Below the pieces are notes generated by a model. It had not been told where the DNA came from and searched no databases. It saw only the letters and a list, made by a program, of their open reading frames with translations. A program made the position numbers and the translations under genes. This document shows positions 8,167-16,581 of a stretch of 64,000 nt of DNA, in pieces (the stretch's first letter is position 1; each line of letters opens with the position of its first letter). The DNA is from Negadavirga shengliensis (GTDB lineage Bacteria > Bacteroidota > Bacteroidia > Cytophagales > Cyclobacteriaceae), in the NCBI RefSeq assembly GCF_042652345.1, contig NZ_JBHSJJ010000012.1:103916-167915 (forward strand). Direction: 5' to 3'.

Positions 8167-9561
8167 ATGAAAGTAAAACAACACACCATCAAAAAACAAG
8201 TCACCTTATCAGGTGTGGGTCTACATACAGGGATCGAAGCTTCCATGACTTTTGTGCCTGCCAAACCCAACCATGGATACAAATTCCAACGCATGGACCT
8301 TGAAGGTCAGCCCATCATCGATGCTGATGTGGACAACGTTATCGATGTGTCCAGGGGTACCACTTTGGAGCAAAGTGGCGCCAGGGTCTTTACGGTAGAA
8401 CACGTACTTGCCGCACTGGTGGGAATGGAAATTGATAATGTATTGATTCAACTCAGCGGCCCGGAACCCCCTATATTGGATGGAAGCAGCATCCAGTTTA
8501 TCGACGTATTGGAAGAGGCGGGATTGGAGGAACAAAATGCTTTGAGAAGATTTTTCGAAGTACCCGAGAGCATCCATTACAAGGACAGCTCCAGAGAAGT
8601 GGAAATGGCTGCCCTGCCCCTGGATGACTTTAGGGTCACTGTTATGGTGGATTATAACTCCCCTGTATTGGGAAGTCAGCATGCCTCCATCACAGACATC
8701 AGCCAGTTTAAAAACGAAATTGCTTCTTGCAGGACTTTTTGCTTTCTGCATGAACTTGAAATGCTCTACCAAAAAAACCTGATCAAAGGCGGTGACCTCA
8801 ACAATGCCATTGTGGTGGTGGATAGGGTAGTGAAAGAGGAGGAACTCTCCAATCTGGCCAAGATGTTCAACAAACAGAAAGTGGAGGTCAAGAAAGAGGG
8901 AATATTGAACAATGTGGAACTGAGGTATAAAAACGAGCCTGCCAGACACAAACTGTTGGATGTCATTGGTGACCTTGCTTTGGTGGGGAGACCACTAAAA
9001 GCACAGATCCTGGCTGCAAGGCCAGGGCATGCCGCCAACGTCGCTTTTGCAAAGAAAATAAAAAGGGCCATGGAAAAAGCAGGACCTATGCATATCCCCT
9101 ATTATGACCCCAAATCCCCTCCTGTGCTGGATATCAACCAAATCAGCAATATCCTCCCACACAGGTACCCCTTCCAATTGTTGGATAAAATCATCTATCT
9201 GGATGAAAAAATAGTTGCCGGCGTGAAAAATGTGACCATAAACGAACCGTTTTTTATGGGACATTTCCCCAACAACCCGGTCATGCCTGGTGTCTTACAA
9301 GTAGAAGCTATGGCACAGACGGGGGGAATTCTCGTGCTGAGCACCGTTGAAGACCCGGAAAACTATTGGACCTACTTCCTTAGTATTGAAAATTGCAAAT
9401 TCAGGAAAATGGTGCTCCCGGGTGATACGTTAATTTTCAAGTGTGAGTTACTTAACCCTATCCGAAGGGGTATAGCAAAAATGAAAGGCGAAGCATTTGT
9501 TGGCAATGCTTTGGTATGTGAGGCCGTTATGACTGCCAGCATCGTAAGAAAAGACGCATGA
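8167..9561 (+). CDS. lpxC-fabZ: Bifunctional LpxC deacetylase / FabZ dehydratase
   Basis: This 464-residue fusion is of the kind typical for Bacteroidota. Residues about 1-300 are LpxC, the zinc-dependent deacetylase that commits UDP-3-O-acyl-GlcNAc to lipid A. It has the metal ligand in EHVLAAL and the HKLLDVIGDLAL motif. Residues about 315-464 are FabZ, the hotdog-fold (3R)-hydroxyacyl-ACP dehydratase, with LPHRYPFQLLDK (active His) and FMGHFPNNPVMPGVLQVEAM (active Glu). The fusion joins fatty-acid supply to lipid A commitment. The stop overlaps the lpxA start by 4 bp (ATGA), so they are coupled. Confidence 0.97.
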   Translation: MKVKQHTIKKQVTLSGVGLHTGIEASMTFVPAKPNHGYKFQRMDLEGQPIIDADVDNVIDVSRGTTLEQSGARVFTVEHVLAALVGMEIDNVLIQLSGPEPPILDGSSIQFIDVLEEAGLEEQNALRRFFEVPESIHYKDSSREVEMAALPLDDFRVTVMVDYNSPVLGSQHASITDISQFKNEIASCRTFCFLHELEMLYQKNLIKGGDLNNAIVVVDRVVKEEELSNLAKMFNKQKVEVKKEGILNNVELRYKNEPARHKLLDVIGDLALVGRPLKAQILAARPGHAANVAFAKKIKRAMEKAGPMHIPYYDPKSPPVLDINQISNILPHRYPFQLLDKIIYLDEKIVAGVKNVTINEPFFMGHFPNNPVMPGVLQVEAMAQTGGILVLSTVEDPENYWTYFLSIENCKFRKMVLPGDTLIFKCELLNPIRRGIAKMKGEAFVGNALVCEAVMTASIVRKDA

Positions 9562-10337
9562 TCAGTAAGTTATCCCAAATACATGAGCAGGCAAACCTGG
9601 GTCAAGATGTGACTGTGGAACCGTTTACCACTATACACAAAAATGTGGAGGTCGGTACAGGCACATGGATCGGATCAAACGTAACCATTTATCCGGGAGC
9701 AAGGATAGGTAAAAACTGTAAGATTTTCCCGGGCGCTGTTATCGCAGCTATCCCCCAAGACCTTAAATTCCAGGGTGAGGATTCTCTGGTAGAGATCGGC
9801 GACAATACCACCATCAGGGAGTGTGTGACCATCAACCGGGGCACCTTGGATAAAAAAACCACCAGAATAGGGAATAACTGCCTTCTTATGGCTTACGTGC
9901 ATATTGCCCACGATTGTATCATCCACAATCAGGTAATCATCGCCAATTCCGTACAAGTGGCCGGTCACGTCACCATAGACGACTGGGCTTTTGTAGGGGG
10001 CAGCAGCGCTATCCATCAGTTTGTGAAAATCGGCATGCACAGCATGATCTCAGGAGGATCGCTGGTCCGAAAAGACGTGCCCCCTTTTACCAAGGCCGCC
10101 AGAGAACCTTTGAGTTACGCCGGCGTCAATTCCTTGGGATTGCGAAGGAGGGGCTTTTCAGGTGACACCATCAGCCAGATCCAGGAGGTCTACCGTTACC
10201 TCTTTTTAAACAGCCTGAACAACAGCAGGGCGCTGGAAGAAATCGAAATCAACCTCCCCGCCACCAAAGAACGGGATGAAATTGTGAATTTTATCCGGTC
10301 TTCTGAACGGGGCGTGATGAAAGGCTATATCCAATAA
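9558..10337 (+). CDS. lpxA: UDP-N-acetylglucosamine acyltransferase LpxA
   Basis: This 259-residue acyltransferase performs the first, reversible step of lipid A synthesis: 3-O-acylation of UDP-GlcNAc. Left-handed beta-helix hexapeptides fill residues 1-190. The catalytic His is in AYVHIAHDCIIHN. The loop KFQGEDSLVEIGDNTTIRECVTINRG is the LpxA signature, and the C-terminal helical domain begins at NSLGLRRRGFS. It is coupled to lpxC-fabZ by overlapping ATGA, and one base separates it from the next ABC ATPase gene. Confidence 0.97.
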   Translation: MISKLSQIHEQANLGQDVTVEPFTTIHKNVEVGTGTWIGSNVTIYPGARIGKNCKIFPGAVIAAIPQDLKFQGEDSLVEIGDNTTIRECVTINRGTLDKKTTRIGNNCLLMAYVHIAHDCIIHNQVIIANSVQVAGHVTIDDWAFVGGSSAIHQFVKIGMHSMISGGSLVRKDVPPFTKAAREPLSYAGVNSLGLRRRGFSGDTISQIQEVYRYLFLNSLNNSRALEEIEINLPATKERDEIVNFIRSSERGVMKGYIQ

Positions 10338-10338
10338 G

Positions 10339-10974
10339 ATGTTTTTGCTGAACCTAAAAGGAGCCGGAAAGAGATTCCAGCATGAATGGATTTTCCGTTG
10401 CCTTGATTTGGAGCTTGGGCCTGGCCAGCAACTGGCGATTACCGGGAGCAACGGGTCCGGAAAGTCCACGTTGATCAAATGTATCGCCGGTCAGATGCCG
10501 CTTACCGAAGGAGGCCTGGCCTACTTTAAGAGCGGAAATGAAGTGCCGGCTGCTGAGTTTTACCGGCATATCGTTATCAGCGCGCCTTACTTGGAACTCC
10601 CCGAGGAGTTTACACTCAAAGAATTTCTTAACTTTCATTTCAAGTTTAAAAAAATCCGCGAAAATACCAGCCTCCGGGAATTTGTCGACATGGTTTACCT
10701 GGAACAGGCCCTAAACAAGCCTATCTCCTATTTTTCTTCAGGCATGAAACAGCGTCTCAAATTGGGAATATGCTTTTTTTCCGAAGCATCCCTTGTATTA
10801 CTGGATGAACCCACCTCGAACCTTGATGAACGGGGTATCTCATGGTACTTGGAAATGATCCGGGAACATACCAAACACAAATGCGTGCTCATCGCTTCTA
10901 ACGATAGCAGAGAATATGGTTTCTGCCAAAACAGGATACGTATGGAGGACTACAAAAAAAAAATTTCGCTTTGA
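10339..10974 (+). CDS. ABC transporter ATP-binding protein (orphan)
   Basis: This 211-residue ATPase shows Walker A GSNGSGKST near residue 38, the signature FSSGMKQRLKLG, and Walker B LVLLDEPTSNLD. No permease gene lies beside it, so its partner must be elsewhere. It starts one base after the lpxA stop and is probably co-transcribed with the lipid A genes. CcmA-like and LPS-export-like roles are possible, but the sequence does not decide between them. The 3' end is A-rich and lysine-coding. Confidence 0.92.
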   Translation: MFLLNLKGAGKRFQHEWIFRCLDLELGPGQQLAITGSNGSGKSTLIKCIAGQMPLTEGGLAYFKSGNEVPAAEFYRHIVISAPYLELPEEFTLKEFLNFHFKFKKIRENTSLREFVDMVYLEQALNKPISYFSSGMKQRLKLGICFFSEASLVLLDEPTSNLDERGISWYLEMIREHTKHKCVLIASNDSREYGFCQNRIRMEDYKKKISL

Positions 10975-11024
10975 ATAGATAAGGAATTCATTAATTTTAC
11001 AATCGCTATTAATATTACAACTTT

Positions 11025-11510
11025 ATGAAAAACCGGTTCAAATACATAGGGGTGTTTTTTTTTGCAGGACTGGTCTTATTATCCTGCAAGGATGACGATA
11101 ATGGCATAGGGCCCAAAACCGCTGAACAGCTGGCCACAGAAAGCCTGGCAGGGCCTGATGGAAGCCAGACCTGGACAGTCGCCAACGGAGGTACTGTCAC
11201 CAAAGATGGCAGCAGTGAGACGGCCAACTATGCTAATTTTGAATTGCGGTTTATTGCCAATAATACAGGAAGATCCTATACCACCTCCGGCGGTGGAATG
11301 CTGTTTGATGCAAGCGGCAACTGGAATCTTGAGGGTGACAATTTTGATAAAATCATCCTGGCAGGAAACCAACCCGCCGCTAACAAAGAAATCTCCTTTA
11401 CAAGAAACCAAGACAACCTTCGGTTGGAATTTACCATTTCTGCTCCTGAAAACAGTAGGGTGATGGCATTGGCAGGCTATTATATTTTTGACCTCAAATT
11501 AAAACAATAA
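11025..11510 (+). CDS. Hypothetical lipoprotein
   Basis: This 161-residue predicted lipoprotein has a basic n-region, a hydrophobic core and the lipobox LLSC with Cys near residue 21, followed by KDDDN. The acidic residues after the Cys resemble the Bacteroidota surface-export signal. The mature part is rich in Gly, Asn, Ser and Thr and probably beta-stranded. No named family was recognised. A near-consensus promoter (TTG near 10970, N18, TAATTTTA) lies in the 50-bp gap upstream. The next gene starts 4 bp after its stop, suggesting co-expression. Confidence 0.8.
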   Translation: MKNRFKYIGVFFFAGLVLLSCKDDDNGIGPKTAEQLATESLAGPDGSQTWTVANGGTVTKDGSSETANYANFELRFIANNTGRSYTTSGGGMLFDASGNWNLEGDNFDKIILAGNQPAANKEISFTRNQDNLRLEFTISAPENSRVMALAGYYIFDLKLKQ

Positions 11511-11514
11511 ACCC

Positions 11515-11946
11515 ATGATAAAAAACTTAATCGCACTGACATTGTTTCTTTTCACCTGTACCCTGGGAATGGCCCAAAACAAGGAGACCGCTGCGGTAGA
11601 ACTGGCAGTAAGTGAACTACGGGAGGCCCTGATCAGTGGAGAAGCAAGCCGGCTAAAAGCCATTACTTCTGAAAAACTATCCTACGGCCATTCCAATGGA
11701 CTGATAGAAAACCAGGAGGAATTTGTGGAAGCACTGGTGTCCGGCACCTCTAATTTCACGGCGATTGAGTTAGAGGATCAAACTGTTGAAATCATTAAGG
11801 ATCTGGCAATCGTCCGGCACAACCTCATCGGTAAAACCCACAATGCGGGTGCTTCCCCCGCCGATGTAAACCTCGGCGTGCTTACCGTATGGCAGAAAAA
11901 AGGCAAAAACTGGGTGCTGGTAGCCCGTCAGGCCTTCAAACGCTGA
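11515..11946 (+). CDS. Exported NTF2-like (DUF4440-type) protein
   Basis: This 143-residue protein has an N-terminal signal peptide ending near LGMAQ. It continues with a cone-shaped NTF2-like fold pattern: helix ELREALISGEASRLKAITSEKLSYGHSNG, strand IEDLAIVRHNL, and the C-terminal LTVWQKKGKNWVLVARQAF. These are hallmarks of DUF4440/SnoaL-like proteins, whose individual functions vary widely. It follows the lipoprotein gene by 4 bp and faces mutS2 tail to tail with a 23-bp gap. Confidence 0.87.
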   Translation: MIKNLIALTLFLFTCTLGMAQNKETAAVELAVSELREALISGEASRLKAITSEKLSYGHSNGLIENQEEFVEALVSGTSNFTAIELEDQTVEIIKDLAIVRHNLIGKTHNAGASPADVNLGVLTVWQKKGKNWVLVARQAFKR

Positions 11947-11969
11947 CATTCCTTATCCCAATTCAGAAA

Positions 11970-14363
11970 CTATTCCTTTAGCTGGATCAACGTGACTCCC
12001 GCTCCTCCCCTTTCCACATGTTCATCCTCAAAATGGGCAATCACCGGCATATGGCGGAGCAGGTTTCTCGTCAGGTCCCTGAGAATGCCATCCCCTTTAC
12101 CATGGATCACTTTCAGATCTTTCATACCCAGCATATAGCCTTCATCAACAAAATTCTGTAACAGGGGCAGGACCTCTTCGCCTCTTTTTCCTCTGATATC
12201 CAGATTAGGCGAAAAATCCAACATCTTCGAAGTGGTATCATAGCTGCTTCTTTTAGACAGCGCTTTCTTTTCCTTTTTCAAGGAGGCATTGGAAATCTTC
12301 TCCAGACGATTTAGTTTTACATTGGATTTCAGCTCCCCGATCATGATCTCGACAGACTGACCCTTTATGCCAATGACTTCTGCCAATGCCCCGTTGTCTT
12401 TGACCCTTACCTGATCTCCCGGTTTGATTTCTCCTTTGACTACCCTGATTTCCTTCGGTTCTTCGGGCAAACTTTTATCCGGCAAAAGCTGTGATTTATG
12501 CAGATCAAGGTCTTTTCGAAGGGATCTGGTAATCTCTTTTTCAGCTTTGTGTTCTTTAATGGATTTGATGGTGCTTTCTATTTTCTTATTGGCTTCGTCG
12601 AGAAGCGCCTTGGCTTGTAATTTGGCTTCATTCAGGATCTTTTTCTGACTTTTTTCCATGGTTTCCTTAAGGGCATTATATTCCTTAAGTCTTGTTTCCA
12701 AAAGCTTTTCTTTTTTCTCAGTCTCTGACAATAGCTGCTCGTACTTGTTCTTTTCACTCTCCACCTTCAAGAGCAGTTTGTCGTATTTTACCCTCGTCTC
12801 GCCGACCTGGGCCTTAGCGTGGGTAATAATGTCCTTGGGTATGCCGATTTTGCCTGCTATCTCAAAGGCAAATGAACTCCCCGGCTTTCCTATTTCCAGT
12901 TCATACAACGGCTCAAGAAGATCCACATCGTACCGCATGGCACCGTTTACCAAGCCGTGGCTTTTCGAAGCCAACTGCTTCAGGTTACCATAATGGGTTG
13001 TGATGATCCCGTACGCCCCTGATTTGTTCAAAGCGATCAGGATGGCCTCGGCTATTGCCCCTCCAAACTGGGGTTCCGTGCCTGTCCCAAATTCATCAAT
13101 GAAAAAAATTGTCTTTTTATTGGCAAACAGGGTAAAATGCTTCATGTTCAGCAAATGTGAACTGTAGGTACTCAAATCATTTTCAATGTTTTGTTCATCA
13201 CCGATATCAATAAAAAACTGGTCAAAGACACAGCATTTGGAACCGGGGTCCATAGGCACCAACAAGCCACACTGAAACATATATTGGATCAAAGCCACCG
13301 TTTTCAGGGTAACGGATTTGCCTCCTGCATTGGGACCGGAAATCACCAACAACCGTCTGTTATGATCCAGGTGGATGTTTACCGGAACGATTTTCTTTTG
13401 CTGCTGCACCAAAGCCATCTCCAAAAGCGGGTGCCTTGCCTTCATCCACTCCATTGTCCGGGTTCTTTCAATAATCGGCAGGCAGCCTTCCGTTTTCAGC
13501 GCAAACCTGGCCTTGGCCCGGATAAAGTCTATCATCCCCAAAAAATGGAAAGCCTTTCGGAGATCGGGAATATACCCACGCAAAGTGTCCGTCAGTTTGG
13601 TGAGAATCTTTTGGACCTCCCTCCTTTCCATGTATTCCAAGTCCTTGATTTCGTTGTTGATGTCAAGCACTTCAGCGGGCTCCAGGTAAATGGTCTGGCC
13701 GGTGGCCGACTCGTCGTGGATAAATCCTTTTATTCTTCTTTTATACTCTGCCAAAACAGGAATGACCATCCTCCCTCCCCTGATCGTTATGGACGCATCT
13801 TCCGGTGTAAACCCCTGTGCTTTGGCTGCCCTGTATATGCTGTCCAATACCTTCCTCAGCCGGTTCCCCTCAAACACCAGTTGGGTGCGGATAAGATTTA
13901 GTTCCAGGGTGGCATTGTTTTTTATTTTTCCTTTTTCATCCAACACCTTCTCGATATCCCTTACCAGGCTAAGGTCCTCCGAAACCATCCCCAACAGTTG
14001 GAATAGTTGAGGGTATTCCTCATGGTGCTTGTTAAGGAAAAACACACAGCCAGCCAATGTTTTTAACCCGAGCCTGACTTCGTGAAACTCTTCCTCATAT
14101 AAGTAGGTCCCCTCTATTTTGGCTTTCTCCAAATAGGGATAAATATTGATAAAATGAGTAGAAGGGAAAGATTCCCCGGAAATAAGGATCTGCCGGAACT
14201 CCTCGGTTTGTTCCAGCAGTTTGGTCAGGAGGCGCGTGTCCTTGGAAAATGTTACTTTGTCCACAAAATCAGCTCCCAGAGAGCTGCTACACTCCTCTTT
14301 GATCAAGGATTTTATCTTATCAAAGTTTATTTTTTCCTCTAAATTGTGGGGGTATAACCTCAT
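11970..14363 (-). CDS. mutS2: Endonuclease MutS2 with Smr domain
   Basis: This 797-residue protein has the MutS core/clamp region, then an ABC-type ATPase with Walker A GPNAGGKSVTLK near residue 340 and the Walker B region TIFFIDEFGTGTEP. A long coiled coil (about 510-620) follows, then a KOW-like strand and a C-terminal Smr nuclease domain with LDIRGKRGEE and HGKGDGILRD. MutS2 lacks the mismatch-recognition domain of MutS. It is linked to recombination suppression and, in some bacteria, to collided-ribosome rescue. Its ATG directly abuts the stop of the upstream DUF4296 gene (TAAATG). Confidence 0.97.
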   Translation of the reverse strand: MRLYPHNLEEKINFDKIKSLIKEECSSSLGADFVDKVTFSKDTRLLTKLLEQTEEFRQILISGESFPSTHFINIYPYLEKAKIEGTYLYEEEFHEVRLGLKTLAGCVFFLNKHHEEYPQLFQLLGMVSEDLSLVRDIEKVLDEKGKIKNNATLELNLIRTQLVFEGNRLRKVLDSIYRAAKAQGFTPEDASITIRGGRMVIPVLAEYKRRIKGFIHDESATGQTIYLEPAEVLDINNEIKDLEYMERREVQKILTKLTDTLRGYIPDLRKAFHFLGMIDFIRAKARFALKTEGCLPIIERTRTMEWMKARHPLLEMALVQQQKKIVPVNIHLDHNRRLLVISGPNAGGKSVTLKTVALIQYMFQCGLLVPMDPGSKCCVFDQFFIDIGDEQNIENDLSTYSSHLLNMKHFTLFANKKTIFFIDEFGTGTEPQFGGAIAEAILIALNKSGAYGIITTHYGNLKQLASKSHGLVNGAMRYDVDLLEPLYELEIGKPGSSFAFEIAGKIGIPKDIITHAKAQVGETRVKYDKLLLKVESEKNKYEQLLSETEKKEKLLETRLKEYNALKETMEKSQKKILNEAKLQAKALLDEANKKIESTIKSIKEHKAEKEITRSLRKDLDLHKSQLLPDKSLPEEPKEIRVVKGEIKPGDQVRVKDNGALAEVIGIKGQSVEIMIGELKSNVKLNRLEKISNASLKKEKKALSKRSSYDTTSKMLDFSPNLDIRGKRGEEVLPLLQNFVDEGYMLGMKDLKVIHGKGDGILRDLTRNLLRHMPVIAHFEDEHVERGGAGVTLIQLKE

Positions 14364-14702
14364 TTATTGTTGGGCTCTTTTTTCTCTAACAGCAAGTGAA
14401 TCGATCGTTCTTTCATAGAATGCTTCCATTTTTGCCGCATCCCTTAAATAGTACTTCAAACTTGCAATGTACGTGCTGTCGGTAATTTCATATTTTTCAA
14501 AAATCTCCTTTTCCAACACGGGATACAGTTTTTTGGAGGAGTCATAGGGAATGGACAAGGACTGCACAAAACCTTCGGCCATATGGATGTCCACCAGGAT
14601 GGAGACCATTTCGTCTTCCGTAAGGATCCCCTCCGGGGGCCTGTTACGGCCACAGGACAGGGCCAAAAGAAGACAGGAAAATAGGATCAAGTATTTTTTC
14701 AC
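14364..14702 (-). CDS. DUF4296 lipoprotein
   Basis: This 112-residue lipoprotein has the signal MKKYLILFSCLLLALSC with the lipobox Cys at 17. The family motif MVSILVDIHMAEG and the C-terminal YYLRDAAKMEAFYERTIDSL segment identify DUF4296, a Bacteroidota family of unknown function. The initiation codon is GTG. A strong promoter-like element ends only 4 bp upstream of it, which predicts a nearly leaderless transcript. The stop codon is immediately followed by the mutS2 ATG, so the two form an operon. Confidence 0.88.
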   Translation of the reverse strand: MKKYLILFSCLLLALSCGRNRPPEGILTEDEMVSILVDIHMAEGFVQSLSIPYDSSKKLYPVLEKEIFEKYEITDSTYIASLKYYLRDAAKMEAFYERTIDSLAVREKRAQQ

Positions 14703-14706
14703 AATT

Positions 14707-14738
14707 CAAAATTACCTATTTCGATGGAATTTTGACAA
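14707..14738 (-). promoter_or_regulatory. Promoter of DUF4296-mutS2, predicted leaderless
   Basis: On the minus strand TTG (plus 14736-14738), a 21-bp spacer, and TAATTTTG (plus 14707-14714) match the Bacteroidota consensus exactly. The box ends 4 bp before the GTG start codon at 14702, so the transcription start would fall on or next to the start codon. Confidence 0.6.
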
Positions 14739-14810
14739 TAAGTAAGGGGCAAGTCGTTTTATTATTCGACGGAGACTGCTAAATTTAAGCCTCTGTTCTG
14801 TTTTGAGAAA

Positions 14811-15689
14811 ATGAACCAACTGATAAAAAAGCTTAGAAAGTACGAAATCATGCTCCGTAAAGTGGCCAACAACCACCTTCAGGGGGATTATCAGTCCATT
14901 TTTAAAGGTGCGGGCCTGGAATTTGACGATCTGAGACCTTATCAATACGGCGATGACATCCGGACCATCGAATGGAAAGTATCTGCGAAGGGACATGGTA
15001 CTTTTGTGAAAACTTTCAAAGAAGACAAAGATCAGTCGGTGTATTTTCTTTTGGACATCAGCGCATCCCAGGATATCGGCAACAAAGAGCGCAAAAAAAT
15101 CGATGTGGGGAAGGAGATCGCGGGGGTTTTGGCTTTGGCTGCCACCTATGAAGGGAGTCAGGTGGGGCTTATCAGTTATTCAAACGAAAAGGAAAAGATC
15201 ATTCTTCCGGGAAAAGGGATCAGACAGGCGGTAAAAATCATAAAGGGCATATTTAACCATACCAATAAATCTCTTAAAACCGATCTGAAAGGGATGTTTA
15301 CTTTCTGTCTGAACCTCATCAAAAAAAGGAGCATTGTAATTGTCATATCGGATTTTATTGATGAAGAGTATGAAAAACCTTTCAAGGCCTTGGCCGACAA
15401 ACACGACTTGGTGGCGATTCAGATCACCGACCCTATTGAATCCGCACTTCCCTCATTGGGTATAGTCCCTATATATGACAAAGAAGAAGGGAAAATAACC
15501 TGGGTCAATACGGCTTTTGGAGGCTTTTCCCGAAAAATTTCCTCTACTTTTAACCTGGAAAGAAACAACTTAGCGAATTTATGCAAAAAAAATCAGATCA
15601 ACTATCTACAGATCGATACCAGACAGGACATCGTTTTACCTTTAATGGAATTATTCAAAACCAGAAATAAAACCATGAAGCGTGGATAA
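14811..15689 (+). CDS. DUF58 protein of a Bat-type operon
   Basis: This 292-residue protein carries the DUF58 signature GLEFDDLRPYQYGDDIRTIEWKVSAK (residues about 35-62). A von Willebrand A-like fold follows with the metal-site motif LLDISASQ (D-x-S-x-S). In Bacteroidota this gene normally sits between a MoxR ATPase and VWA proteins in the Bat operon, linked to envelope stress and aerotolerance. Here the upstream neighbour is the divergent DUF4296-mutS2 unit, and no MoxR gene lies in the window. It overlaps the next gene by 8 bp. Confidence 0.93.
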   Translation: MNQLIKKLRKYEIMLRKVANNHLQGDYQSIFKGAGLEFDDLRPYQYGDDIRTIEWKVSAKGHGTFVKTFKEDKDQSVYFLLDISASQDIGNKERKKIDVGKEIAGVLALAATYEGSQVGLISYSNEKEKIILPGKGIRQAVKIIKGIFNHTNKSLKTDLKGMFTFCLNLIKKRSIVIVISDFIDEEYEKPFKALADKHDLVAIQITDPIESALPSLGIVPIYDKEEGKITWVNTAFGGFSRKISSTFNLERNNLANLCKKNQINYLQIDTRQDIVLPLMELFKTRNKTMKRG

Positions 15690-16581
15690 TATCAGGATTT
15701 TGTTGGTCATATTTTTAAGCACTTTACTTTATCTGAATGGTTTTCCACAGGAGATAGAAGTCCAAGGGTACTTTCGGCAGGATTCCGCCATGCTTGGCGA
15801 GCGCGTCACTTATGTATTGAAAGCAAAATATCCCAGTTCGCTGCCCGTACTTTTCCCGGATTCCACTTATAATTTTGGAACGATGGAATTTTTGGGAAAA
15901 GAGTCTTATCCTTCCTTTACGGAAGAAGGGATCACCCAAGACAGTGCCGTCTACTATTTGTCCAATTTCTCACTGGACCCTGTCAGGAAATTCAGGCTGC
16001 CCGTATATGAAATTTTACGGTATGACAGCATCAGCCACTACCCGGAAGAGGCAGAACTTATCCTGAAACTGACCATTGACGAAATACCCGATGTGCTGAC
16101 TTTCCAGGAAACCAACAGTTATCAGAAAATAAATCAGCCCTTTAACTATCCATATTTGATTGTGGCGCTGGTTGCCTTCCTGATAGTGGCTTTAACGCTG
16201 GTATACTTCTTTGGAAAAACAATCACAAACAAATGGAAGGCCTATTGGGAAAGAAGACGCTGGAGAAGGTTTGTGGAAAGGTGGGATTTGGCCAAAAAAA
16301 ACCTGGTGAAACAGCCTACCGTGGATGGGGCAGACGAACTACTTGGGTTGTGGAAGGGTTATCTTGAAAAACTCACTGGGAGACCATACAAAGAATGGAC
16401 GGCCACGGAGATTTCAAAGCACTTGCATAACCAGGACATTTTGAATGACTTCAGAAAAATAGAATTAATTATTTATGCCAACAGGATAACCGAAGACGTC
16501 CATGTTGCCTGTGAAAACCTGTTGCAGGTGTCCAACAGCTTGTTAGAAGAAAAACTAAAAAATATCCATGACCATGAATGA
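15682..16581 (+). CDS. BatD-like membrane protein of the Bat operon
   Basis: This 299-residue protein starts at GTG 15682, overlapping the DUF58 stop by 8 bp. A signal peptide (residues 1-22) leads to an exported beta-rich domain of about 130 residues. A single membrane helix lies near 152-175 (FNYPYLIVALVAFLIVALTLV), and a basic, helical cytoplasmic tail follows. This layout fits the small membrane component found between DUF58 and VWA genes in Bacteroidota Bat operons. Its biochemical role is unknown. It overlaps the following VWA gene by 14 bp. Confidence 0.85.
   Translation: MDNIRILLVIFLSTLLYLNGFPQEIEVQGYFRQDSAMLGERVTYVLKAKYPSSLPVLFPDSTYNFGTMEFLGKESYPSFTEEGITQDSAVYYLSNFSLDPVRKFRLPVYEILRYDSISHYPEEAELILKLTIDEIPDVLTFQETNSYQKINQPFNYPYLIVALVAFLIVALTLVYFFGKTITNKWKAYWERRRWRRFVERWDLAKKNLVKQPTVDGADELLGLWKGYLEKLTGRPYKEWTATEISKHLHNQDILNDFRKIELIIYANRITEDVHVACENLLQVSNSLLEEKLKNIHDHE

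Noticed and set aside
8221..8949. Open frame of 242 codons on the minus strand inside lpxC
   Set aside because: It is fully antisense to a strongly conserved enzyme, has no recognisable domain and has unlikely composition; it reflects codon bias of the real gene.
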